From Morinoia aosen (lineage: Eukaryota; Arthropoda; Malacostraca; Amphipoda; Talitridae): a stretch of 64,000 nt of DNA. Positions within the stretch are counted from its first letter, which is position 1, and each line of letters opens with the position of its first letter. The position numbers and the translations under genes are program-made. Of the stretch, positions 11,790 through 22,138 are shown one piece after another. The notes beneath the pieces are model-generated. The model was not told the DNA's origin. It worked only from the letters and a program-made list of their open reading frames with translations, and did no database searches. The stretch spans positions 38,848,068 through 38,912,067 of the forward strand of contig CM059566.1 of NCBI GenBank assembly GCA_030386875.1, written 5' to 3'.

Positions 11790-12012
11790 ATTCCGCACAC
11801 TTGCCAGTGTGCAGTGTTTGATAATCCATACCTATTCAGCACACTTGTCCAGTGTTCGATAATCCATACCTATCCAGCACACTTGTGCAGTGTTCGATAA
11901 TCCATACCTATCCAGCACACTTGTGCAGTGTTCGATAATCCATACCTATCCAGCACACTTGTGCAGTGTTCGATAATCCATTCCTATTCAGCACACCTGT
12001 GCAGTATTCAAT
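11790..12012 (+). repeat. Minisatellite, 38-bp unit, about six copies
   Basis: The word ATAATCCATACC recurs with start points 11821, 11859, 11897, 11935 and (one base changed) 11973, an exact 38-bp period; partial units flank these. Units contain CAGCACACTTGTGCAGTG, partly self-complementary (GCACACTTGTGC). Copies differ by 0-4 bases. No gene is seen from 11570 to 12530 apart from this array. Confidence 0.9.
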
Positions 12013-12529
12013 ACTTACATGTATAGTCAGCACGTTGACAGTGTAGTGCTGCCTGTAGGTTTCGTAAATAGTTGATTTTGGGGCCAGAAACATTAGAGTA
12101 GCGTCACACGGGCATATTATAAAATTAACGGGGTTCATATTGATGATCGTGTGCTTAAATTATTATCGCCCGATCGCGTACAGAAATGGCATGTAATTTT
12201 CATAATATACTTAACAAATGACGATTTGTTACACAATTAAATTCTTGTTAGTGTCAAGCTTATATTTGAAACCGAGTGCATAGAGAAAAGTTATATTGCT
12301 AGCATGTTTAAATCTGTCCTTATTCTTCATGAGCTTAAAAAAGAGAAATAATAAGCGCGATGATAAATCTCTAGGAAGAACTCAGGATTTCTCCGTGATG
12401 GGAATTAACCGCTACTAGGGAAACAGCTGTTGTGGGTTTTCTTGGTGCCTTTCCGGAATATTGTCATCCAGCTCCGTGAATATTTCCAGATTCTCCGACG
12501 TCACCAATACCACAACACATCCATCCCTG

Positions 12530-12955
12530 GGCCTTAGCTGGGCCTTTACCTTGCTTTTAGCTTGACCTTTACCTTGGCCTTTACCTTGGCCTGTAGTTTT
12601 GCCTTAAGCTATGTGCACTCCGTGGCACAGCAGTTAAGGGATCGGACTTGTACGCTGGAAGTCACGGGTTCGTTCCCAGCGCTGGCGCGGAGATTTTCCC
12701 CGTTGGGTATAAGGGAAAGCTCAAGCACAATACCCCACTCGACCCACGTGTCGGAAATGGATACCGGCTTTGCGGGGGAACCGTCATGGTGTCCTATATA
12801 TAGGGTTAGTTATAAGACATTTGAAAAAAAATGCTAAGATCATATGTATCAGGCTTGATTGGAAATAAAGCATCCCAAAGATGCCGATGTTAACCTTTAA
12901 CCTTTAGCTTGGCCTTTAGCTTTGCCTTTAACTTGCCTTTAGCCTTGTATATTAT
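12530..12955 (+). repeat. CCTTTAGCTTGG-type minisatellite split by a SINE
   Basis: Degenerate 12-bp units (CCTTTACCTTGG, CCTTTAGCTTGG and variants) occur at 12540-12605 and again at 12885-12950. The SINE at 12606-12882 lies between the two blocks, so it was probably inserted into one original array. Confidence 0.7.
12606..12882 (+). mobile_element. tRNA-derived SINE, copy 1
   Basis: A tRNA-like head contains an A-box-like segment (GGCACAGCAGTTAAGGG) and a B box (GGGTTCGTTCCC near 12665). The body shared by all copies includes CTCAAGCACAATACCCCACTC, GGATACCGGCTT and GTCATGGTGTCCT. The tail includes GTATCAGGCTTGATTGGAAA, then AAAGCATCC. It is expected to be transcribed by RNA polymerase III and moved by a partner LINE. 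Confidence 0.75.
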
Positions 12956-13890
12956 CTAATTACTGGCTAAATTGTAAACTGCCTCCAACCACGGACACAA
13001 GTTAATGAGCCCGCATCTGATAAAATTCAGTGTGTCATGATTTTTAATTAATAACAATTAAGATCTAATATCGCCATCAATCACGGCTCAAATTGATATC
13101 ACTCACCTGCTCAAATTCCGCAGGCTTGAGCCTACCCCTGAAATCACACTGATTTCCCTTGCCTGCTAAATTGCCCCACTCATAAAGTGAATACCATAAA
13201 TAATCACCACACTCACACCGTCGACTTCGTCACTCGTCGGAGCCTCTTGCCTGCACGGACTGCGAACCATCTTCAGCCAAGTTCTTCAGTAAACAAGTCT
13301 CGGCGGTCCTTCTGGCTTCTTCAAATAAACCCGAGACAAAGCTGAGTTCCCAACCTTGTCGTCATTATCCTCTGTCACGTAATTCGAAAACCTACTCGAG
13401 AGCTTTATGTTTTTGAAAATTGGTATCAATGCTAACAGTCAAACCATACCAACCAAACAAAAAATTGGTGTAGCTTTGGAACTCTGAGAGAAAATTTACA
13501 TCAAAGGACAATAAGTATAAGTGTTTCATACGTCCATTTTTCCAAACATTTTTTCTTATTGTGACCAAATAGCGTTTTTTCAAATCAACTCCTCTGTCTT
13601 GTAGCTCTTTTTAAGCACTTTCGATTGGTGCGATGGCCATAGCCGTAGCTATGATACTGCGGCTGTCGTCGAGCTATGAATGAAAGCGTGTGTACACAAA
13701 ACAGCTGGATTCTTAAATCATCAAAAATTATTACTCAGCGGTAAAATGTTTCGTTCGAATACCAAAGCACTTTAAGTAGCCCATGAACGAAGTCTATTGC
13801 CATTTCCGCAAAGAAATACGCCCAATTGACCCCAATAAAGAGGAGTGGGAGGAGGCGCCCTGAGTTAAGGTCACGCCACCCCATAATGAA
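12956..13890. other. No gene seen
   Basis: Non-coding sequence. A stretch around 13200-13385 is richer in GC and contains AATAAACCCGAGAC and a CTCTGTCACG end that recall LTR sequence, but no second copy or matching ends are in the window, so no element is called. Confidence 0.4.
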
Positions 13891-13892
13891 GC

Positions 13893-14160
13893 AATGAGGG
13901 CATCTACGGATGCTTTATTTCCAATCAAGCCTGATACATATCACATTATACATTGGATTTTCAAATGCCTTATAACTAGCGCCAGGACGCTTTCCTCCGG
14001 TCAAGACCTGTACCCATTTCAAACACCTGGGTAGAGTGGGGTAATGTGCTTGGAATTTTTCTCCTATACCCAACAAAGAAAATCGCCACCGCCAGCGCCG
14101 AGTTTCGAACCCGGGTCTCTGCCGCACGGCGGCAGAACCTCTAGCACATGGCTATCGCGA
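13893..14160 (-). mobile_element. tRNA-derived SINE, copy 2
   Basis: Reverse-strand copy: tail (GGCATCTACGGATGCTTTATT) at the left, then body (ACACCTGGGTAGAGTGGGGT), then the head with B box CGAACCCGGGTC (about 14106-14117) and an A-box-like part in GCCATGTGCTAGAGG. It faces copy 3 head to head with about 90 bp between them, forming a large imperfect inverted repeat. Confidence 0.8.
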
Positions 14161-14249
14161 GCACTCCCATCTCTGGCGAGCATACTAATCGGAGTAGACG
14201 TGAGCAAGTGGTACCAATAGAAGTGCAAGAAAATCCTCTATAAGATGCC

Positions 14250-14535
14250 GCCATAGCCATGTGCTAGAGGTTCTGCCGCCGTGAGGCAGAGACCCGGGAT
14301 CGAATCTCGGCGCAGGCAGTGGCGATTTTCTCTGTTGGGCTTAGGAGAAAAATCCCAAGCACAATACCCCACTCTACCCAGGTGTCTGAAATGGGTACCG
14401 GTCTTGACCGGGGGAAAGCGTCATGGCGTCCTGGCGTTAGTTATAAGGCATTTGAAAATCCAATGTAAAAGGTGATATGTATCAGGCTTGATTGGAAATA
14501 TAGCATCCGTAGATGCCTTCATTATTATTATTTAT
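14250..14535 (+). mobile_element. tRNA-derived SINE, copy 3
   Basis: Head with AGCCATGTGCTAGAGG (A-box side) and GGGATCGAATCTC (B box); body with CACAATACCCCACTCTACCC and GGTACCGGTCTTGACCGGGG; the tail ends in ATT repeats (14520-14533), the likely true 3' end of the family. It is the best preserved of the four copies. Confidence 0.85.
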
Positions 14536-15061
14536 TTAAAAACAGAAAATCGACAATTCTTTCGAATTCCACCTAGACCGTCCCCTTAACGGAAACAAAA
14601 GCAATTAGCCCTTTTACAGCATGTAAACACTTGTGGCTCTGAGCCTCTGACGGCGTTAGATTTGAAGTAATTACACGTTTTGTGCAAGATCCTACCATTC
14701 AAATCCTTGTAGTAATTTATTTATGATATTAATACAAGGGTACAAATTTTTGTGGCATTTTAACGGATATTTAAGAGTACTTATTGTTTTTGATTTTTGT
14801 TAATTCTGGAGTTTCGTTATAAGTTTAAAAAAATGGAGCCTAGATTTTACAGATAATATTGATGCATAGGTATTTGACTGTTACTTAAATGGCTTCTAAT
14901 TTATATTGAAGACTTATGCGACCTACCCCCAGTCAAACCGTTTCCCGATTAATTCATTAGGACCTAATCATGGAGGCTGAAAATTGTTGCCTTGTGTTTT
15001 ATTTTTCCAAGGTTGAGCTGAAGAGACTTCTAACTTAAAATATTTGATCGGCTTGATTTTG

Positions 15062-15541
15062 GGTAGATGTTAAGGAGAGGACACCAATCAATTTTCAAAC
15101 TTTTCTTGCTAGTATATTGGTAATTAGATCAAAATAAACAACTTTACTTCTCTGCAAGTTCTGTTGCATATGAGTATTTTGCAAGTTATAATGATGATGT
15201 AATGTAACGTAACTGAACTTATCTAACCCGACCCAACTTTACCTAAAGTAACCCAATGTAGCTAATGTGACCTAACATAACTTAACGTAACCCAACAATA
15301 ATTCGACCACATTACAGCTGTCAGAAGTCGAAACAGAGATTCTGTTGGAGTCACCCCTCAAAATGATTTTCAAGCCTTTGAAAGACTAGAATTGCGATAA
15401 GTAACCGATCTCTATAATTCATTAAATACTCATTTGCAACGAATAGTGCATAAAAGGAAATTTGTGTATTTCAATCTAATTACCACCATAGGGATATTAA
15501 AAAAGTGAAAATTGATTAATGTTCTCTCTATAACAAATATC
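15062..15541. mobile_element. Foldback element X1, 8-bp target duplication
   Basis: Two arms of roughly 160 bp are inverted copies of each other: ...CAATCAATTTTC...AGATCAAAATAAACAAC...GAGTATTTTGCAAG on the left and the reverse complement on the right. Ends GGTAGATGTTAAGG / complement of GATATTTGTTATAG. Flanked by TGATTTTG (15054-15061) and TGATTTCG (15542-15549), 7 of 8 bases equal. The loop (about 15210-15300) is a degenerate AACCTAAC-like tract. There is no coding capacity, so it is non-autonomous. The superfamily is open: 8-bp duplications fit hAT, Merlin or P-type transposases. Confidence 0.7.
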
Positions 15542-15706
15542 TGATTTCGACTTTAAAGAGGTATACATTAACTACTTAGCTATATGAATATCAAAATTTA
15601 TCTTTTGGTTTATATCTTGTGTCAAAATTTAATTGCTACCTATTTGGTATAGAAAATGATGAAAGCCTTCTGTGTCATAGTCTCAAGAAAAGGTGGAAAA
15701 TAATTA

Positions 15707-16253
15707 GGTAAATCTGAAGGACTTGACAGTTGTCGATTTTCCACTTTTTAGTGCCTGAACCTAATTAATTGAATCAAAATAAACAAGTTTTCTTCTATGC
15801 ACTTTTCGTCTCAAATGAGTATTTTACGATTTATAGCGGTAAGTTTAGTTTTGTCATTGATGACGAATGCGCTCGAATAAACAGCTACTCATCGATTTTC
15901 GAATTTTTGTTGCTTGAAACATGGTAATAACATCGAAATAAACAACTTTTCTTCTATACACTTTTAGCGTCAAATGAGTATTTAACGAGGTATAGCGGTA
16001 GGTTTGGTTTTGTCTTTCAAGGCAGAGCGCTGGAAGCGAGACGCCATTGCAGTATTGCCATACAACTCGATCAAAGAATTTCTTTCCGCTTCAAAGACTG
16101 GAGTTGCGGCAAGTCATTTACCGATATAACTAATAAAATACTCACTTGAGACGAAAAGTGCATGGAAGAAAACTTGTTTATTTTGGTGTCATTAACCATG
16201 TTTAGCCATTACAATTTGCAAAATCGACAACTGTCATGTCCTTCAGATTTACC
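15707..16253. mobile_element. Foldback element X2, 8-bp target duplication
   Basis: Ends GGTAAATCTGAAGGAC / GTCCTTCAGATTTACC are nearly perfect inverted repeats, flanked on both sides by AATAATTA (15699-15706 and 16254-16261, 8 of 8). Arms share the X-family words CAAAATAAACAAGTTTTCTT, ATGCACTTTTCGTCTCAA and ATGAGTATTT. A second left-type arm (about 15890-16010) is repeated inside, so this copy has a duplicated arm. No coding capacity. Confidence 0.75.
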
Positions 16254-16850
16254 AATAATTATTTATTTGATAAATTAATAAACCTAATTACTCTTGATTT
16301 TATGGTTCTTATTTCTACTTGCATTTTACAATGTACAGTTTGATGAGGTATGATGTAAAGCAAAACAAGTGAATCAAATGCTAACAATTCAAAATTATAT
16401 ATAAATAACCTAGAGCATAAATTCTTTGAGTAAAAAATAATTCATTCAGGGCATTTAAAGTATAGTAAAGAATTACTAAAACGATTTGAAAAACCTGCAA
16501 TATTTTCTTTTCGAGATTATTGTAAACATTTTTTCTAGTAAGTTATAATTGATGCTACCACTACTCTCAGAATACCTTTCTCTTTCTCATGACAATAAGT
16601 CTAGTGTTTGCTATAACTTATATTGGTAAAGTGCTATAATTTGCTATCACCAAAATAAATTTTAAGAAATAAATTAAAAAGGCATAAGTTTATAGAACTT
16701 TATCATAGATACTGGAAAAATTCTTGAGAATTGTGAAGTCCTTTATCTAGATGCTAAAATGCTTTTGAAAGATCTGTCTTTAGAAATATGGAATGAAATA
16801 TTTCTTAGTATAAATTATATCTGATCATTTCATTTGTACTAAAAAAGGTT

Positions 16851-17949
16851 GATAAATGTTAAGAAGAACTGACTAATCAATTTTTTTATTTTTGTGGCTT
16901 GTATGATGATATTTAGATCAAAATAAGGTCAATGTGAAGTTTAATGCAATCACGGAAAATAATAATGCCAATCCCAGGAATCACTAAAGGAACACATTTC
17001 AGAACGTTTTACAAGAATGACATTCTGCTCGCTGATGCGTTATTTTCGAATAATTGAACTTTGAAGTTGGCCTTGGCGCCAAAGGAAGCGAGCGCGTGAA
17101 ACGGAATTTAATTAATAACAGAAGCTATTACAAACGCAAAGAGGTTGGGTCGTGAGGGGGAGGCACAGTTCTTATGGTAAAAATTATAAATAAAGCTTCT
17201 AACCCACTCATTAGGGTGACGACCGCAATCTTGTTGACATCGGGTCCAAAATGGCGGCGCCCATGGTGGTCGCCATGTTAGACCCGATGTAAACAAGATT
17301 GCGGTCGTCACCCTACTGGGTGGGTTAGAAGCGTTATTTATAATTTTCACTAGAAGAACTGTGCCTCCCCCTCACAATCCAACCTCTTTATCTTTACGTT
17401 TGTAAAAGGGAGTTAGCTTCCGTTTTTAATTAAATTACGCTCGCTTCCTTTGGCGCGGGAAGGCCAACTTCAAAGTTCAATAATTCAAAAATAAAGCATC
17501 AGCGAGCAGAATGTCGTTCTTGTAAAACGTTCTTAAATACGTTCCTTTAGTGATTGTTTGGAATATAATTATTAATTTCCGTGATTGCATTAAACTTCAC
17601 ATTGACCCAAAATAAATATCTTTTCTTCTATGCACTTTCTGGGGAAAATGAGTTTTTAATGAGTTATAGCGATAGGTCACTTGCCACAATTCTAGTCTTT
17701 CAAGCGGGAAAAATTGTTTTGAGGGGAGACTTCAATAGAATCTGTTACAACATGCTTGAATGATCTTATATTACTTTAGGTTCCATGAGGTGACCTCAGG
17801 TTACTTTAGGTTAGGTTAGATCAGAACTCATTAAATACTCCTTTTCCCAGAAAGTGCATAGAATAAAAGGTATTTATTTCAATCTTGTTACCATGATACA
17901 AGCAACAAAAATTCAAATATCGATTTGTCAGTTATCTTTTAAATTTACC
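16851..17949. mobile_element. Foldback element X3 with nested element Y
   Basis: Ends GATAAATGTTAAGAAGAACTG / complement of GGTAAATTTAAAAGATAACTG, flanked by AAAAGGTT (16843-16850) and AATAGGTT (17950-17957), 7 of 8 bases equal. The left arm is interrupted after CAAAATAA by the palindrome Y (16927-17607). Without Y and its duplication X3 is about 410 bp. The loop (17760-17815) holds TTAGGTTAGG-type sequence. Confidence 0.7.
16927..17607. mobile_element. Palindromic element Y, 681 bp, perfect 8-bp target duplication
   Basis: Nearly the whole element is one inverted repeat: GGTCAATGTGAAGTTTAATG at the left pairs with its reverse complement at the right, and pairing continues with few gaps to the centre at about 17264. 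Flanked by CAAAATAA at 16919-16926 and 17608-17615, identical in all 8 bases. The core (17215-17310) is GC-rich with CCGCAATCTTGTT and the facing words AAAATGGCGGC and, on the other strand, AACATGGCGAC. No protein is encoded. Confidence 0.8.
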
Positions 17950-17957
17950 AATAGGTT

Positions 17958-18889
17958 CAGCTTATTTTCTCAACTGAATACCTAGTCTTATTGAGTATTA
18001 AAAAGAGTTTATACATAAAATTTTTCATCACAAATAATAACTATTTGTGTGATCTTTTGTCTCTGCAGTCAAGTAATGACATATGATTATTCTGTGTTAT
18101 TTCAAAATTGTTTGATCATTATTAATGAAAACTCTACAAACTGTTCAATCAGGTATTAAATTGGTCAAGGAAATGGTATTATTTTGTTTTATTTTAGAGA
18201 GTAGTAGTGAACTTATACATAAAAGTTAGTCTTTTTGCACTAGTATGTCGTAAAGCAGTAATGTGTTTTCCTTGAGGTATTCTAACTATGGTGCAACAAG
18301 TGGTATCACTGGTGCTAAAATGTACTTATTTTGTGACTTAAATAATCTTGATATAATATCAATAGAAAATTTGCAATCTATGTGAAAAAACTATATACAT
18401 ATTTATCAGAATACTGATAAACATACAGGAAGTTGTCAATATACAACCAAAAGACTGTGAAACATTTTAGGCTTATGTCAAGTCTGTATATGTATTACCA
18501 TTAGTATGTATACAGTATACACTATCTCTCTACTAGTTGGTTCCAAATTTCAACTCTACTTTAGTCAATAAATTTGAAATCTCTTGTCTTTCCTATCAGC
18601 TAGGCTAGGCTGATAATATTCATATACATAATACCCAGGTATATAAGTTATTTATTAATTTTTCTAATCCTGGGTAGTTGTAAAGGTGGACAGTTGTAAG
18701 CCAGCTAGTACCTTAGGAAAGTTTTCTATGTTGAACTTACTATCATATTTAGTGCATGTTAGAGTCCCCTTCATGTTAGCAAATTTGAGTAAATTAAGGT
18801 TGAAGAATGAGGGCATGAATAGTTGGGAGGGTATAGGGTAAATGTTTCAATGAGTAGTGAGTAATGTGATGAACTCCATTCTATTTCAG
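17958..18889. other. No gene seen; upstream of gemin6
   Basis: AT-rich sequence without open frames of interest. An acceptor-like CTATTTCAG ends at 18889 just before the gemin6 leader, so a 5' untranslated exon may lie somewhere in this stretch; I could not place it. Confidence 0.4.
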
Positions 18890-18926
18890 AAAATAAAAGT
18901 TAAACTTAAAATTTCTCTACCTAAAA

Positions 18927-21900
18927 ATGAATGAAAAAACCACTTGTTCAAAGCCACCACAATCATCAGAGAATGTGAGTAATATTGGTTATGATTCTCA
19001 TCCAGTTTATTCTAATGATCCTCGCAAACTGGTTTCCCTCATTTACAAATTAGTTACCGTGACCACAAAATGCCAGAAGCTAATAACTGGATGGGTCCAT
19101 ACTGTGGATCCAGTCTCTGAAAGGTGAGTAATGACAATTAAGGGCTTGGCAGACTGTATATGTGAATGTAGCGCAGCATATGAATTTGTTCAAGAGTGTA
19201 ATTACAGAACTTATATGATTTTTTGTCAATATGCTTCTTCATAGGATAATAGATATTTTTTATTTATCTCAATTTTAGTAAAATACCTCCGCTGTAATTC
19301 TCCATGAAGATGCTTATGTCCAGTATTGAATCAGAGTAAGGATGAAAAACTATGACTGAAGTAGATCAAATTTGTGTACAGTTTACCCTTCATGTTTTTT
19401 CAAACATATTCATCTCTAACTAATTTCTCTCCAATATATTTTGTGATTAGATTGTAGGTGTATTTTCATTCATGAGTTCTATGAGCAGGAGTACCAAAAT
19501 ATGTATATGATAGCATGCTATAGTATAAAGTTTGATAAATTAAAATTGAATTTAAATGCCATGGATCCTCTGACTTACGCTGATCATTCTTTGCAGCTTT
19601 GTGTTGGTGAAGTTTGCGATGGAAGGACGTACTGCTGAGAGCATCTCTTTGGTTCCAGGCTACAATGTGACAAATGTTCGGGTGCACTCTGATGTTGCGT
19701 CTCCCCAGTTGAAAGAAAAAATAGACTCTTTATTCCGGCAAAATGAGGTGAGTGGTTTTTCTTTTGTGGATGCTGCGGCCCATTGGGCGGAGCTCTTGCT
19801 GTTTATGTGAAAGGTTTAGAGTTTGAGCCCAGTGCAAGTTAGTCCCCTGTGTTATCTGTTAAGAAGCAAGTTAGTTAATCAAAATTGTAGCACTTAATTC
19901 TGGTGTACAAATAGGCTCTTGCTTAGCTGTTTGTAACATTTTTTGTATCCTAGAAAGATATGATATGGCATTTGAGAAACCTATGCACAGGGTCAAATTG
20001 ATTAATACTACAAATTCTTTTTTTAGCTGATATGCTGGGAGTTATTCAACTGCAAAGCTATCAAAAATTTGTCTCAGTCTCTCTTGCATCACACCTACAT
20101 CTCTGAAAATATAGGTCTAAATTGAATTTATTTGTTAGTTGCTTCTAACTTTTTCATTATATGCTACTCATTCTTTCTCTTAAAAAAATTATTATGTTTG
20201 TTTCATATGAATGTTCCCAATATTTGTGATGCTGCAGTACAAACTTTTCTAGTACGTACTTTGGCTTAGAATCTCTGATACAAAGATGTTAGATTGAGTG
20301 CTGAAGCATCAAACTAGCTGTTCTAATTGGCCATCTCATATTTTTTGCTCTGTTATTTGTTCCTTGAGGTAATTTAGGTAAAGGTTGGACTTGCACAAGA
20401 TAGTTCTTTCTTCAAGATCTAAAATGAAATGAAGGAACAAAAATTTATTATCAGTAAGGTTAGGTTGTGGTGTTTGGTTATTGCTTATTCATCTGTAGCT
20501 ACTGAACCATACGTTTAGTAATATAATTTCGTACAATGATTCAAATAAATGTGCTTATGTTCAAAGATGATAGTACATATAAAATGCTAGCCATCACTTT
20601 AGGTAAACTTTTCGTGATATATGAAACAATTTTAATTGGAATTTTCCAGGTTCATTTTAGTAAAGCAGACTTGGACCGTCGCCGAGACGCTCTTTGTGTT
20701 TGGCTCAGGGACAACAGAGTTCCTTACACCATGAAGGGGAGCGGCTGTCTCGAGGTGGGCAAAATTGATACCTTCAGTCAGTATTTGATGAAAATGGAAA
20801 CTCAATAATGTACCTGTGCTCTTGCAAATGACTGCATTATTTTAAAATTGGAGCTAATTATTTGTTATTTGCGAGACATGCTTTTAGTTACTTTGTAAAA
20901 TGAGACCAGCAAAGAACTGTGCGTCTATTCTTCAAGAATATTTAACTAAAAAAAATTCCCAATATTTTGACTTTCAGAATCACTAATTCAAATCAAGATA
21001 TTTTTAGTATATTCCATTTTTGAGGAACGTTTTGTTTATTTGTGTAAAAATGTTTGTAAGTTATGAAAATAAATCATGCTTTGTTTCAGGTTGAATAAAC
21101 TGTTTCTGATAAAAATTCCTTTCTGACAAAGTTTTGTTCAAAGATCATTCTGAGTTTGTTTATATTCATGTATTTTGGCTTATTTTTCAAGTGAAGACAA
21201 ACAGCCCAAACATTAAACTGTTAGATATGGTTCAGGATTATAACTCGCATCTTTCAATAAAACCATTTCTTTCGGATATAAATCGGCTCGATTCTTGTTA
21301 TGTGGCGTGAAATATCCCCCTAATCATTGCTGGGCTATTTTCAGTTTGTGAAATACTTACTCTACGTTGACGTAATATTCTTAACAACGTAGGTGGGGTT
21401 TTAAATACTTTTCCCTTTAACGTGTATTCATTAGAAAATTGAATAGGATTTCCATCACAGTTGATTCAACAATTACAGTACTTTATTCTTCTCGTTACGA
21501 AACACTTTGAGTTCAGTCATTCACAAATATTTTTTTGCAAATTAGAAACAAAATTTCCTGTTCAATGCAACAGTGAAATTATTTTAAATTGTTTTGATCG
21601 AGAAGTTCTGAAAAACCCCCAACAAGTTTGCGTCGACAATCGATGTAGAGAGATGAGACTCAAGGAGACAGTTCATGAGTCTTCATTTTTGCCGGCTGTG
21701 GCTTTCTGTTCAGCATGTAATTGAGTAACCTGAATTATAATAATGCACATTCTTGTGTGTAAAAAGCTCCTGCTACTTTGAGAACTAAAAGTTCATTTGT
21801 TCAGCTTCTCACGTTAGTCATCCCGGCTCTGCGCGGTGTTCTCCCCGCTGGATAAAGAGAGAGAGCTCAAGCACAATTCCCCTCTCTATACCGAGGTGTC

Positions 21901-22138
21901 TGGAATGGGTACCGGCTTGACCGGGGGTAATGGTCATTGCGTCCTGTAAAACCCGATGTACAAGATGATACGTATCAGGCTAGATTGACTGGAATAAAGC
22001 ATCCTTTTTATCCCACAGGTACTCCAGTTCGCCACGATCAAGCCCCCATACACCGCACAGACCGTTGTCTGCACCAACGAAGTAGTTCTTGATAAAATAC
22101 TCAAGCTATTGCAAGACTGCCCTAACCTCTCAGCGTGA
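18927..22138 (+). CDS. Gemin6: Gemin6, SMN-complex subunit (four coding exons)
   Basis: Exons 18927-19123, 19597-19747, 20650-20754 and 22019-22138 join in frame to 190 residues; each intron is GT-AG (donors GTGAGTAA, GTGAGTGG, GTGGGC; acceptors TTTGCAG, TTTTCCAG, ATCCCACAG). The N-terminal part is an Sm-like fold with GWVHTVDPVSESFVLVKF, matching the Gemin6 signature GWV.T.DPVS...LV.F. The middle has DLDRRRDALCVWLRDNRVPY and the last exon has IKPPYTAQ...NEVVLDKILKLLQ, matching the C-terminal part of vertebrate Gemin6 (167 residues in human). Gemin6 pairs with Gemin7 in the SMN complex, which loads Sm proteins on snRNAs. Reading on past the third donor gives a different short tail (stop at 20808) with AATAAA at 21068 and 21094, a possible second isoform. 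The N-terminal extension is about 25 residues longer than in human. Recognised by eye, not by search. Confidence 0.85.
19765..19845 (+). repeat. Possible eroded tRNA-derived SINE head
   Basis: Inside gemin6 intron 2. The order GCTGCGGCCCATTGGGCGGAG ... AGAGTTTGAGCCC resembles an A box and a B box about 35 bases apart, as in tRNA-derived SINE heads, but the bases are decayed and it differs from the other SINE family in the window. It could equally be chance. Confidence 0.3.
21068..21099 (+). promoter_or_regulatory. Two AATAAA signals in gemin6 intron 3
   Basis: AATAAA at 21068-21073 and 21094-21099 lie about 260 bases after the read-through stop at 20808. They would suit an intronically polyadenylated short isoform. 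Position and motif are seen; use is inferred. Confidence 0.35.
21810..22003 (+). mobile_element. tRNA-derived SINE, copy 4 (head missing), in gemin6 intron 3
   Basis: Body and tail of the same family as the copies near 12.6-14.5 kb: GAGCTCAAGCACAATTCCCC, GGTGTCTGGAATGGGTACCGG, CTTGACCGGGGG, GATACGTATCAGGC and AATAAAGCATCC. The tRNA-like head is absent. Its last bases lie about 15 bp before the AG of the gemin6 exon 4 acceptor (22017-22018). Confidence 0.8.

Noticed and set aside
12650-12690. tRNA gene suggested by a B box
   Set aside because: The B box belongs to a repeated SINE head; the same head recurs at 14.1 and 14.28 kb and no cloverleaf with a proper anticodon stem is evident.
13080-13385. 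Possible LTR
   Set aside because: LTR-like words (AATAAACCCGAGAC, CTCTGTCACG) occur, but there are no paired copy, matching ends or target duplication.
20650-20808. Third gemin6 exon ending at 20808 as the only C-terminus
   Set aside because: The read-through tail lacks the conserved Gemin6 C-terminal segment, which is found in frame at 22019-22138 behind a good acceptor; the short form is kept only as a possible isoform.
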